IMG/VR virus record: IMGVR_UViG_3300007609_000005
Span: 62,001-126,000 of that record
Origin: a virus
Reading direction: 5' to 3' (one strand)
DNA: 64,000 bases
Shown: piece after piece, positions 1-7,366 of the stretch
How positions within the stretch are numbered: position 1 is the first letter of the stretch
Layout of the letters: every line of letters begins with the position of its first letter
Made by a program: the position numbers and the translations under genes
The notes under the pieces: model-generated
The model's input: the letters and a program-made list of their open reading frames with translations, nothing else
What the model was told of the DNA's origin: nothing
Databases searched by the model: none

Positions 1-400
1 CCATTCTACTAACTTGTTGTAGATGTATAGATTCATGTCTAAGAACCTCATTTAAAAAGGTGCATATATTTCTAACCATTTCTTTATCAGATAATGATTT
101 TATGAACTTGTCTTCAATAACAACAATCATTATCATATCTTTATACTTATTATAAAGTGCGAATTTTATTCCAGCAAACAATTCTAACTCACGTGGTGCC
201 ATTTCTTTCTCAATTTCAGTACCAAGGGAATCATGAAACGTGTCAAAATCAGCAAATTCTACTTTATACTCCCTTGACATTTTATTTAACGAAGAAATGC
301 CATCAAACTTCTCATTTTTCAAACTCTGTAAAAGTTTATCGAAATTAAGTGGTTTTATTACACCTTCACTGAACGATATATAATTATCAAGATATTTCAT
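1..400 (-). CDS. Putative Zn metalloprotease-like internal head protein (3' end cut by window edge)
   Basis: The reading frame is open from an ATG at 400 down to base 1 (133 codons, C-terminus missing). The N-terminus MKYLDNYISFSE matches the short M-K-x-L-x-x-[FY]-x-E peptide shared by many genes here and resembles T4 capsid-targeting sequences. Near the window edge the protein has H-E-S-I-H inside a helix-like stretch (LRHESIHLQQ), the HExxH zinc-protease signature. Its start overlaps the stop of the upstream gene (TGATG), so the two are probably cotranscribed. The protease role rests on the motif alone. Confidence 0.6.
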   Translation of the reverse strand, partial: MKYLDNYISFSEGVIKPLNFDKLLQSLKNEKFDGISSLNKMSREYKVEFADFDTFHDSLGTEIEKEMAPRELELFAGIKFALYNKYKDMIMIVVIEDKFIKSLSDKEMVRNICTFLNEVLRHESIHLQQVSRM

Positions 401-708
401 CACATACCCAATGCACTATTATCTTTATCCTCATAATATTCTTGTTCAGCCTTAACCTCATCAATAACTGATTGATCAACATTATTTGCTTCAAGTATAT
501 TAACCACATTCTGATAAACATCCCTTTGTGCAGTTTTGCATATTGTAGTTGCATCACTCCGTTCTATAAACTTTTTCTTACGGAAATCTTCACCATATAA
601 CTCTTCCCAATACCTTCCACTTCCTAACTGTTTCTTGAAAATATGTTCCCACATTTCACTTCTTATTTTGTCATCAGATGACTCATTGAATTTCTTTAAA
701 TGTTTCAT
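400..708 (-). CDS. Small internal-head-protein candidate with capsid-targeting-like N-terminus
   Basis: 102 residues starting MKHLKKFNE, identical over nine residues to the start of the ADP-ribosyltransferase-like gene at 4691. The ATG at 708 was chosen because this shared peptide begins there and because TTAATATATA lies five bases upstream. The rest is charged and predicted helical, with no recognised domain. By analogy with T4 internal proteins I infer packaging and cleavage after the Glu; the function of the mature part is unknown. Confidence 0.7.
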   Translation of the reverse strand: MKHLKKFNESSDDKIRSEMWEHIFKKQLGSGRYWEELYGEDFRKKKFIERSDATTICKTAQRDVYQNVVNILEANNVDQSVIDEVKAEQEYYEDKDNSALGM

Positions 709-713
709 ATGGT

Positions 714-723
714 TATATATTAA
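714..723 (-). promoter_or_regulatory. Late-promoter-like element TTAATATATA
   Basis: On the minus strand the decamer TTAATATATA ends five bases before the ATG at 708. The same element, at a similar short distance, precedes most genes with the capsid-targeting-like N-terminus. It resembles the T4 late promoter TATAAATA. Promoter activity is inferred. Confidence 0.6.
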
Positions 724-753
724 ACATTCCACCTGAAAAAATGTATAAAAATT

Positions 754-1494
754 ATGAACATTGACGAAGTAAAAAAGAAATTAGAGGTATTCAATGACCC
801 ACAATTCACATTTAATGAGGAGAAACATATGTATCACTACAAAGGTGAGAGGTATATATCAGCAACTCAATTCCTTGAAAAATTCCATAAACCATTCGAT
901 CAAAATTATTGGTCGAAAAGGAAAGCAGATGAACGTGGTGTTGAGCAACAAGTAGTACTTGATGAATGGCAAGAACTGAATGACTATGCAAATATAGTAG
1001 GATCTGCTACACATGAATGGATAGAGAATTACTTTAACCGAGTATATCAAGAACTACCAACCAATTTAGATATAATCGACCGAATCAACAAATTCAATAA
1101 GATATACCCAACACACCTTTCCAAATTAGAACCGATAAAAATGGAAACCCGGGTATTTTCCAAGAAATACCCAATTGCAGGAACTATTGATTCACTGTTT
1201 CTCTACAAGGGGAAAATTGTCATTGTTGATTATAAGACCAATAAAAAATTTACAACGGATGAAGATAATAGATGGAATATGTTGTTACCTCCATTTGATG
1301 ATCACTATGAGAATCATCACAATGAATATTCCATACAAGTATCATTATATGCATACATTTTGAAAGAGTGGGGATTTGATGTTGCTGGCGGCTATCTACT
1401 ATACATTGGACCTAATGATGATGCAAAATTTTACAAATCACACAACTTTATTGATAGACTTGGTGAATATTTACCACAACATAAGTTTGAATAA
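754..1494 (+). CDS. PD-(D/E)XK superfamily nuclease (RecB/Cas4-like)
   Basis: 246 residues. The motifs occur in the order expected for RecB-family nucleases: G-S-A-T-H-E-W with the conserved His (about residue 87), G-T-I-D (about 148-151) followed by I-V-D-Y-K-T-N with the catalytic D...DxK (about 160-166), and Q-V-S-L-Y-A-Y near 200, the QxxxY helix. Such proteins act as DNA exo- or endonucleases in recombination, repair or host DNA breakdown. It is divergently oriented to the cargo-type genes on its left and leads a short plus-strand run. Confidence 0.8.
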   Translation: MNIDEVKKKLEVFNDPQFTFNEEKHMYHYKGERYISATQFLEKFHKPFDQNYWSKRKADERGVEQQVVLDEWQELNDYANIVGSATHEWIENYFNRVYQELPTNLDIIDRINKFNKIYPTHLSKLEPIKMETRVFSKKYPIAGTIDSLFLYKGKIVIVDYKTNKKFTTDEDNRWNMLLPPFDDHYENHHNEYSIQVSLYAYILKEWGFDVAGGYLLYIGPNDDAKFYKSHNFIDRLGEYLPQHKFE

Positions 1495-1527
1495 TTAGTA
1501 TAACAATTATAAAAAAGATATAAAATT

Positions 1528-1983
1528 ATGGATTTTAGAATAGTAAACACCGAAACACTTCTTAAAAACTTCAAACCATATCACGAGTCTATGGATTTGA
1601 TCAATGAGGAGAAAAAGAAATTCACTGATAGAGTTGATAGTATCAGAAATGAAATGGAAGGACTTGTCAAATCATCACAATTGATATTAGACGACAAGAG
1701 TACTCAGTCAAAAAAGGAAAGATTCAATGAATTGCAAACAGAGGCAGTTGAACTAGAAAACGAATTCAGACAGATGATATCTAAAATGCAAAACGAAGAG
1801 TTGGATAAGAACTTCAAAGATATTACTGACATCACACAAGAATGGGCAGTTAATAATGATGTAAAACACGTATTCAATGCACTTCAAATGGCATATACTG
1901 ATGGTACTGCAGATTGTACAGATGAAATCATTGAACTTATCAAAGAAAGAAACTTATATAAAGAATTTACTGAGGAAACCTAA
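1528..1983 (+). CDS. Skp/OmpH-like coiled-coil protein without signal peptide
   Basis: 151 residues. The N-terminus (FRIVNTETLLKNFKPYHES) has the strand-plus-helix form of Skp/OmpH chaperones. A long charged helical hairpin follows at about residues 25-105. The C-terminus (AYTDGTADCTDEIIELIKER) resembles the Skp ending 'yAdps.DiTdevi'. Bacterial Skp is secreted, but this copy begins directly with the mature-like part, so a cytoplasmic role, perhaps in folding virion proteins, is inferred. A generic coiled-coil protein is the alternative. Confidence 0.5.
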   Translation: MDFRIVNTETLLKNFKPYHESMDLINEEKKKFTDRVDSIRNEMEGLVKSSQLILDDKSTQSKKERFNELQTEAVELENEFRQMISKMQNEELDKNFKDITDITQEWAVNNDVKHVFNALQMAYTDGTADCTDEIIELIKERNLYKEFTEET

Positions 1984-1988
1984 AACCA

Positions 1989-2378
1989 ATGATTGATTAT
2001 CCACAATATAGAATATTAAAATATTTCTATAGTGATAGAACAATTTCAGACTCATTTATAGATTCACGTGAGCGATTCGTTGTTGGTTATACTCTAATAA
2101 CTCAAGATGGATATTTGTATTTTAACCAAAGTAATGGAGATGTATGCAATATTAACACGGAACAATTAAAAGAACAAGATGTTCTATTAGAAAAAGAATG
2201 GGCAAATCCTAAACAAATTTCAGAAATTCTTAGAACACAACCATATGACCTTGGATCAAATGAATGGTCAAGTGGATATGGAATGTACTCAAAAGAACTT
2301 TGGAGACTTGTTCTCAAAGAGTTCAGAAATCATAAAATGGAGATATTATTGGATAAATTTGATTATAAACACCAATAA
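1989..2378 (+). CDS. Hypothetical protein
   Basis: 129 residues, starting five bases after the Skp-like gene and probably in the same transcript. It is rich in Tyr and Trp with alternating hydrophobic stretches (VVGYTLITQDGYLYFN), suggesting a small mixed alpha/beta fold. No signal peptide, membrane segment or known motif is seen. It converges on the minus-strand gene at 2424. Confidence 0.65.
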   Translation: MIDYPQYRILKYFYSDRTISDSFIDSRERFVVGYTLITQDGYLYFNQSNGDVCNINTEQLKEQDVLLEKEWANPKQISEILRTQPYDLGSNEWSSGYGMYSKELWRLVLKEFRNHKMEILLDKFDYKHQ

Positions 2379-2423
2379 CGGAATTTGGATACCATTAAAA
2401 AAAAAGAAATTCTTCTTAAATGA

Positions 2424-2909
2424 TCATTTAAACTCATTTAAAAACTTCCTTTCTTTGCTTATAGGCTTTTTTTCGGATTCGTATCTAAGTTTAATCCAAT
2501 CAAGTATTTTAGCCTCATCGATATCCAATTCTAATTTTTCTAACCTATCGTCAGTGTAACCTGCCCAAATTTCAATATCCGGTCCAAAAGTACTATCAAC
2601 TGCCAATATTTTAATATTCTTGGACAACACACCCTTATTACCCAACCACCCATGGAATAAATAAACATCATGCTGTGAGGAGTGCTTTTCTTGCATCTTG
2701 GATATAGACTGTCTTAACTTGTTTGATTCAGTTTTTATTTCATCATTTTTTTCTACCTCTCTCGTATCACTACCTTTCTCCTTGTCCTTAATGGCCCTTT
2801 TCAATAACTTCATAGCATCTCTCCTATCCATAAACTTATTTAACTTATCTTTAACTTTGTGTTTGAACATATCAAAGTCAAACTCTTCATACGTTTTAAT
2901 ATTTTCCAT
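2424..2909 (-). CDS. Internal-head-protein candidate, basic helical protein
   Basis: 161 residues beginning MENIKTYEEF, a variant of the capsid-targeting-like peptide. Residues about 15-80 are very rich in Lys, Arg, Asp and Glu and likely helical. The C-terminal half (DVYLFHGWLGNKGV...FGPDIEIWAGY) is more globular. The late-like element at 2914-2922 lies four bases before the ATG. No known domain is recognised; packaging is inferred from the N-terminus and promoter class. Confidence 0.65.
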   Translation of the reverse strand: MENIKTYEEFDFDMFKHKVKDKLNKFMDRRDAMKLLKRAIKDKEKGSDTREVEKNDEIKTESNKLRQSISKMQEKHSSQHDVYLFHGWLGNKGVLSKNIKILAVDSTFGPDIEIWAGYTDDRLEKLELDIDEAKILDWIKLRYESEKKPISKERKFLNEFK

Positions 2910-2913
2910 AACC

Positions 2914-2922
2914 TATATATTA
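2914..2922 (-). promoter_or_regulatory. Late-promoter-like element TAATATATA
   Basis: Minus-strand TAATATATA, four bases before the ATG at 2909. The spacing is the same as in several other cargo-type genes of the window. Confidence 0.55.
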
Positions 2923-2928
2923 TATTTT

Positions 2929-3723
2929 TTAACGAAAATTTTCATCAATCACCTTCTTATAAAACTTATTACAAACCTTCATAAAAGGTTCATCTAATTT
3001 GGCAAATTTACTATCAAGGTAATCCAAATCGGGGAATAATGTTTCTCCACCATCACAGTATTCACATGCTGTGTATACTTCACCGGAACCACCACATTCA
3101 TAACAAGTATCACCATAACCATCTTCCCCCTCCCCATTACAATCACTACACACTTCTTCTTCTTCACCTGCACCGTGACACATATCACATATCACATTAT
3201 AATCCTCTAATTCTCTACTAAACTCCTTCATTACATCCCAAACCATCTTACTAATTTGATAAACATCCATTAACCCGGATTCTTCCATATATTCCATCAT
3301 GTCCAAATGAAGTTGTATATCCTCATGGCTACTACTAAAACTCCTCCCACCACTTGATGCATAACCATTGAAGTAATATTGTGAGTGCCCCCCATTATTA
3401 ACCTGACCAATATAATTCATTATCATTATGACAAGAGCCAACCTATGGTCCTTTCTCCTAACGAATTCCAAAAAATCATCATAATTCCATGTTGAAGAAT
3501 CAAATCTCAGGTCATTTTCGTGTTCTTTCCATACACGATAATAATATTCATATATGGCCTCACAATAATTACCCACTCCATATGATGCTAAATTAAATAT
3601 CTTATGTTTCTTACCAACTGATTCAGAAAGACCCCTATCCTTTATTTTATCAAGAATGTTATTCAACATATCGTCTGATAATCTTTCGGATTCAAATATT
3701 CTCCAAGTTTTCAAGTGTTCCAT
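2929..3723 (-). CDS. DUF4375-like protein with DnaJ-type zinc finger, capsid-targeted candidate
   Basis: 264 residues starting MEHLKTWRIFE. The centre (VNNGGHSQYYFNG, about 108-120) resembles the DUF4375/DMP19 family. Residues about 179-226 hold four CxxC motifs in DnaJ style: CDMCHGAG, CSDCNGEG, CYECGGSG and CEYCDGG. There is no J domain, so this is a stand-alone cysteine-rich module rather than a DnaJ. It shares a palindromic promoter region with the divergent gene at 3740. Confidence 0.65.
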   Translation of the reverse strand: MEHLKTWRIFESERLSDDMLNNILDKIKDRGLSESVGKKHKIFNLASYGVGNYCEAIYEYYYRVWKEHENDLRFDSSTWNYDDFLEFVRRKDHRLALVIMIMNYIGQVNNGGHSQYYFNGYASSGGRSFSSSHEDIQLHLDMMEYMEESGLMDVYQISKMVWDVMKEFSRELEDYNVICDMCHGAGEEEEVCSDCNGEGEDGYGDTCYECGGSGEVYTACEYCDGGETLFPDLDYLDSKFAKLDEPFMKVCNKFYKKVIDENFR

Positions 3724-3738
3724 TTAATATATATTAAA
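3723..3738. promoter_or_regulatory. Perfect 16-bp palindrome serving two divergent genes
   Basis: TTTAATATATATTAAA is a perfect palindrome between the divergent starts at 3723 (minus) and 3740 (plus). It contains TTAATATATA on both strands (3724-3733 plus; 3728-3737 minus), so one site could act as a bidirectional late promoter. Activity is inferred. Confidence 0.55.
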
Positions 3739-3739
3739 T

Positions 3740-4681
3740 ATGAAACATTTAAAGAGCTTTTTTGAAAGTAGAATTGAACATTTATACCAACCATGTGGTA
3801 TATCTTGTGGGAACACTGTTCTCAAAATGTTATTGAATTTTTATGGAATATGTCCAGACACATCAATAGAAGAACTTATACGTATATGTGGCACAGACAA
3901 TAAAACTGGTACAACAGATAAGAAGTTAAAAGTTGGATTAGAATATGCTAACATACCACACGAACAAAATACAGTCATTGGAGAGGATTCTATAACTGAT
4001 CTCAAATCAAGATTAGGCAACGAACTATTCCTTATGAGAACTTTAACCAAAGGAATACCACATTGGATACTTGTATATCATTATGACGGTTCTATGTGGG
4101 ATGTTATGGACCCTTGGTTGGGTGAAATACAGTACAATGACCAAGAGATATTAGATATATGGGAACCAAGAAATTATGATGGGTTTTATGTACCAAGGAC
4201 ATTACCCCAATTGGAAAGATTTAATTTCTTTAATAAGAAAGAGAAATATCCAATTTCCCTTATTGGAAAAGAAGATATAGATGATGTTCTTGAATTGGCT
4301 GATAAAGTTTTTTGGGATTCCGGAATGGATAATAAGTTATATATCGGCTCAAATGCAGATTGGAGTATATCAGTTAAGATGGTGGATAGTGATCGAATAA
4401 TTGGGTTCTACATATTTAACAAAGAAGGATTACCATTCTCAAATGATAAATTCTCAGGTAAGGCAGTTCAGGGTGTTGCACTTGGAATAGATGAAGAATA
4501 TAAAGGGAAAGGACTTGGTAAGAAACTTATACAATATCCGTATGAGAATTTGGGAAACCAGTTCGATTATATATGGGGTATGCAACTTAAATCATTAAAG
4601 AACATCGATGATTGGTTGAAGAGAAGAGAAATTGTTGCAGATATGGGTGGTATGTACATAACTGCCGGATTATTAAACTAA
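3740..4681 (+). CDS. Fusion of C39-like cysteine peptidase and GNAT acetyltransferase, capsid-targeted candidate
   Basis: 313 residues. It begins MKHLKSFFE, the capsid-targeting-like peptide. Residues about 16-150 resemble a C39/papain-like peptidase: QPCGISCGNTVLKMLLNFYG with the candidate catalytic Cys, then PHWILVYH and WDVMDPW supplying His and Asp. Residues about 170-313 are GNAT-like, with the acetyl-CoA loop in VALGIDEEYKGKGLGKKL. Such a two-enzyme protein could modify host proteins after injection, but substrates are unknown. Catalysis by either half is unproven. Confidence 0.7.
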   Translation: MKHLKSFFESRIEHLYQPCGISCGNTVLKMLLNFYGICPDTSIEELIRICGTDNKTGTTDKKLKVGLEYANIPHEQNTVIGEDSITDLKSRLGNELFLMRTLTKGIPHWILVYHYDGSMWDVMDPWLGEIQYNDQEILDIWEPRNYDGFYVPRTLPQLERFNFFNKKEKYPISLIGKEDIDDVLELADKVFWDSGMDNKLYIGSNADWSISVKMVDSDRIIGFYIFNKEGLPFSNDKFSGKAVQGVALGIDEEYKGKGLGKKLIQYPYENLGNQFDYIWGMQLKSLKNIDDWLKRREIVADMGGMYITAGLLN

Positions 4682-4690
4682 TATACTAAT

Positions 4691-5263
4691 ATGAAACACC
4701 TAAAGAAATTCAATGAAATCAGTGGCTATCGGTCTAACTTCGACTTCGATAAGAATGAAATATACTACCACGGAACTACAGAACCGTTTGACAATTTCAC
4801 ATTGGGGAACAGAGTTACTACAAAAACCTATGGAAATAAAGCACCTGATCAAGGTCTCGGAACATTTTTCACTGATAATCTAACTATGGCAAAATGGTTT
4901 GCCGGTCGAACAGAATATGATCTCGATACCGAGAAGTATGAGGAACTATCTGGAACAGGTAGGGTAGTATCTGCCAATCTCAATATAAAGAAACCTTGGA
5001 TACTTAACGATAATTACTTAGACTATATGTCAAAAGAAGATTTTATTAATTGGGAAGACCCAATACAAGTTTATTTTGATATAATCAATACTGAAAGTGG
5101 TGGTGAAAATTTTAAAGAAAAGTTAAAAACTGATGGATATGATTCTGTAATAGTCAAAGGCGGTACAACAAATTATTATGAATACCCAAATACATATGAC
5201 ATTATTGTAGTGTTCAACCCATCACAGATCAATGTTATCTCAAAGAACGTTTTATCTGACTGA
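4691..5263 (+). CDS. ADP-ribosyltransferase-like internal protein
   Basis: 190 residues starting MKHLKKFNE. YYHGTTEPFDNF (about 25-36), GLGTFFTDNLTMAKWFA (about 56-72) and a C-terminal VVFNPSQINVIS match the His-Gly-Thr, fT..../A and 'EYVVFxPxQIk' elements of phage and toxin ADP-ribosyltransferases. The position that usually carries Glu in the last motif appears to be Ile, so catalysis is uncertain. T4 packages its Alt ADP-ribosyltransferase in the head, which makes this pairing of fold and N-terminal peptide meaningful. The gene follows the C39-GNAT fusion by nine bases. Confidence 0.65.
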   Translation: MKHLKKFNEISGYRSNFDFDKNEIYYHGTTEPFDNFTLGNRVTTKTYGNKAPDQGLGTFFTDNLTMAKWFAGRTEYDLDTEKYEELSGTGRVVSANLNIKKPWILNDNYLDYMSKEDFINWEDPIQVYFDIINTESGGENFKEKLKTDGYDSVIVKGGTTNYYEYPNTYDIIVVFNPSQINVISKNVLSD

Positions 5264-5302
5264 ATTTCTAATATATATATATATATAAACCTATTTAGAA
5301 TT

Positions 5303-5569
5303 ATGAAACACTTAAGCACATTCAATGAACATTATGGACCAATTTATGACATAGGTGATAAATATGAAAGAATATCACCAATTGGACCAGGAGTTGCTGG
5401 AATGGGTAGAAAATTCAATAGTTTCACAATAGTTGATGATACACCAACCCATTATAAGATTCGCGGTAAGATTGTAAGTGGTATAGACGATACACGTAAA
5501 ATACACAAGAAGGACTTCAATGAGTTCATGAAAAATTTCAAAAGAGTACTACATATAGGAAAAGATTAA
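5303..5569 (+). CDS. Small SH3-like internal protein candidate
   Basis: 88 residues starting MKHLSTFNE. The remainder (YDIGDKYERISP...GRKFNSFTIVDDTPTHYKIRGKIV) is strand-rich and looks like a small SH3-type barrel; function unknown. A long alternating TA stretch (about 5270-5286) forms the late-type element upstream. Its N-terminus matches the cargo family; packaging is inferred. Confidence 0.65.
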   Translation: MKHLSTFNEHYGPIYDIGDKYERISPIGPGVAGMGRKFNSFTIVDDTPTHYKIRGKIVSGIDDTRKIHKKDFNEFMKNFKRVLHIGKD

Positions 5570-5574
5570 TTTAT

Positions 5575-5582
5575 TATCTTTG
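5575..5582 (+). promoter_or_regulatory. Bacteroidota-type -7 promoter element TATCTTTG
   Basis: TATCTTTG matches the Bacteroidota sigma -7 consensus TAnnTTTG and ends four bases before the ATG at 5587. That spacing predicts a transcript that starts at or next to the start codon. Confidence 0.6.
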
Positions 5583-5586
5583 TTAA

Positions 5587-5880
5587 ATGACTGAAAAGGA
5601 TGTTCAAAAACTAAATGAATTAGTAACTGATAGTTTCCATTTCCATTTACATAATACACATACCAAAAAATGGCTAATCATTATTCATAAAGAAAGCAAA
5701 ACAACATTATTTAAATTCGAAAGTCACACATTCACCCTAGAGAAATTAATGAAAACTCTTAGACAAAACATGAAAAGTAAGCATATATATGGGTCTAGTA
5801 GGAAATACCGAGAAGAATTATATAAACAACTCAAACATTATGACCGAAATAGAAAACTAAAAGAACTTCTTGATATATAA
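5587..5880 (+). CDS. Small hypothetical protein with C-terminal KLxxLL tail
   Basis: 97 residues. The N-terminal half holds strands (KKWLIIIHKESKTTLFKF); the C-terminal half is basic and helical and ends RNRKLKELLDI. The ending resembles those of more than a dozen otherwise different small proteins in this window. The gene has its own TAnnTTTG promoter and lies just upstream of the valS leader region. Function unknown. Confidence 0.65.
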   Translation: MTEKDVQKLNELVTDSFHFHLHNTHTKKWLIIIHKESKTTLFKFESHTFTLEKLMKTLRQNMKSKHIYGSSRKYREELYKQLKHYDRNRKLKELLDI

Positions 5881-5886
5881 AGAGTA

Positions 5887-5949
5887 ATGAATAATAAATC
5901 TGAAAATAACTTAGTGGTCGTCACTGATATCGTCAAGATGTTGGTGTAG
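5887..5949 (+). CDS. Val-rich leader peptide of the valS attenuator
   Basis: A 20-codon reading frame, MNNKSENNLVVVTDIVKMLV, ends in TAG. It has three consecutive Val codons (GTG GTC GTC, 5914-5922) and two more nearby. It lies between the preceding gene and the valyl-tRNA synthetase gene, directly upstream of a strong hairpin (5975-6007). ATATATAA lies shortly before its ATG and could be a promoter. A leader rich in the amino acid charged by the downstream synthetase is the hallmark of classical attenuation. I infer that ribosome stalling at Val codons senses Val-tRNA; translation is not shown. Confidence 0.6.
   Translation: MNNKSENNLVVVTDIVKMLV
5936..5944 (+). promoter_or_regulatory. Candidate antiterminator segment of valS leader
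   Basis: AGATGTTGG lies at the end of the leader peptide frame. It is perfectly complementary over nine bases to CCAACATCT (5980-5988) in the left arm of the downstream hairpin. A ribosome stalled at the Val run would leave this segment free to pair and disrupt the hairpin. Confidence 0.5.
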
Positions 5950-5974
5950 ATAACTAATTCATTATATCCCAAGT

Positions 5975-6007
5975 GAATCCCAACATCTGAAACAGGTGTT
6001 GGGATTC
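5975..6007 (+). terminator. Attenuator hairpin upstream of valS
   Basis: The left arm GAATCCCAACATCTG pairs with the right arm CAGGTGTTGGGATTC around an AAA loop: a 15-bp stem with one G-T pair. The following bases (TCCGTTTAC) are only weakly T-rich, so it may act as a pause or partial terminator rather than a canonical intrinsic one. It ends 30 bases before the valS ATG. Confidence 0.6.
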
Positions 6008-6037
6008 TCCGTTTACAAAAAATTAAAATCAAAAATT

Positions 6038-7366
6038 ATGAAAACTAAAAAATATTTAATAGATACTCCACCTGCAACAATTTCAGGTAAATTGCACATA
6101 GGACATCTGTTCTCTTATACACAGGCAGATATTATCGCCCGATACCATAGATACAAAGGCGATGAACTGATATATCCTTGGTGCTTCGATAACAATGGGT
6201 TACCTACATATAAATTGGCAAACAATCGAAAGATTAAAGGTCATGACAACATACTCAACTTCTCAATCGAACGTTCTAATGAGTACATAGACACATTCAA
6301 TAATGCAGGTATAGAGTTCGGAAATACCGAGTACCACACATTTTCTGAATCATCCATAGATATTGCATATAAGGCATTCGAGTTACTGAAGTCAAAGGGT
6401 ATAATCTATAAAAAGGAAACTGAATTCATGTGGTGTCCTAAACAAAAATGTTCCATATCACAATCTGAACTGGGTGATGATGGTAGAATAGAACGTAGTG
6501 GTGAATTTCCAGAGATAAAGACGGGGTGGGGCTGGTTCATAGACATCAAGAACCATATTCCACAGATAAAGGAAAAAATAGAGGAAATAGATTGGAAGCC
6601 TGAGAGGTTTAAACAGAATGCACTAAATTGGGCAGATAACATTGAATGGGATTGGTCCATATCAAGAGAACGGTATTATGGTATTCCGATACCAGGTGAA
6701 GAAAGAATGACATTTGACACTTGGTTCATCTCTTCCCTATCGCCACAACTGGCTTGGAACTCATATACGGGTGATACTAGCCTAGATATCCCTATATTTG
6801 ATATGAGATACCAAGGACATGATATTATTCGAACATGGGCTTTCTATACGATTGCAATGTCATATTTTTTAAACAATCAAATACCTTGGAAGACACTTAT
6901 GATAACAGGACATACACTTGATGGTAAGGGAGATAAGTTCTCCAAGTCATCTGGAAATGCCACTGATCCAAGACCATATATCGATAGACACAAACCATCA
7001 GGAATAAGATGGTGGGCATGTTCAACAACCTTGGGGAATGATATAAAACTAGATGAGCCAAAGATGAAAATGGGTTGGCGTATTGAGAACAAACTTCTAA
7101 ACGCCAAGAAATTCATAAAAATGCAAATAGATAATGAGTGGATAGGTGAAGATGAAAGCCTTATGACGGAATATTTAGACCATAAGGATCGGATACTTGA
7201 ACATTTCGAAAATTATGAACTGGATAAGGCAACTGATCACATATACACATTCTTTTGGAATATATTCTGTGATAAGTGGATAGAGGCATCCAAGAAAAAC
7301 CCAACTTCAATAACATTGAATAATATAATTACTGACTTCGAAAAAATAATGAATATCATATTATGA
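6038..7366 (+). CDS. valS: Minimal valyl-tRNA synthetase lacking the CP1 editing domain
   Basis: 442 residues, about half the usual length. The N-terminus (IDTPPATISGKLHIGHLFSYTQADIIARY, HIGH at 20-23) and FDNNGLPT match ValRS, most like the archaeal type. MRYQGHDIIRTWAFYTI and KFSKS (300-304) complete the class Ia core. Between MWCP (about 131-134) and the catalytic domain's second half only a short linker replaces the editing domain, so misactivated Thr probably cannot be cleared in cis. The ATG at 6038 fits the family N-terminus. It follows the Val leader and overlaps the next gene by ATGA. Confidence 0.88.
   Translation: MKTKKYLIDTPPATISGKLHIGHLFSYTQADIIARYHRYKGDELIYPWCFDNNGLPTYKLANNRKIKGHDNILNFSIERSNEYIDTFNNAGIEFGNTEYHTFSESSIDIAYKAFELLKSKGIIYKKETEFMWCPKQKCSISQSELGDDGRIERSGEFPEIKTGWGWFIDIKNHIPQIKEKIEEIDWKPERFKQNALNWADNIEWDWSISRERYYGIPIPGEERMTFDTWFISSLSPQLAWNSYTGDTSLDIPIFDMRYQGHDIIRTWAFYTIAMSYFLNNQIPWKTLMITGHTLDGKGDKFSKSSGNATDPRPYIDRHKPSGIRWWACSTTLGNDIKLDEPKMKMGWRIENKLLNAKKFIKMQIDNEWIGEDESLMTEYLDHKDRILEHFENYELDKATDHIYTFFWNIFCDKWIEASKKNPTSITLNNIITDFEKIMNIIL

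Noticed and set aside
5266-5290. TA repeat as a replication origin
   Set aside because: A short alternating TA run alone, next to a gene start, fits the late-promoter pattern. No clustered iterons are present.
5881-6037. T-box riboswitch upstream of valS (and ileS)
   Set aside because: No T-box consensus sequence or long specifier stem is visible. Short reading frames with runs of the cognate codon and competing hairpins explain the leaders better.
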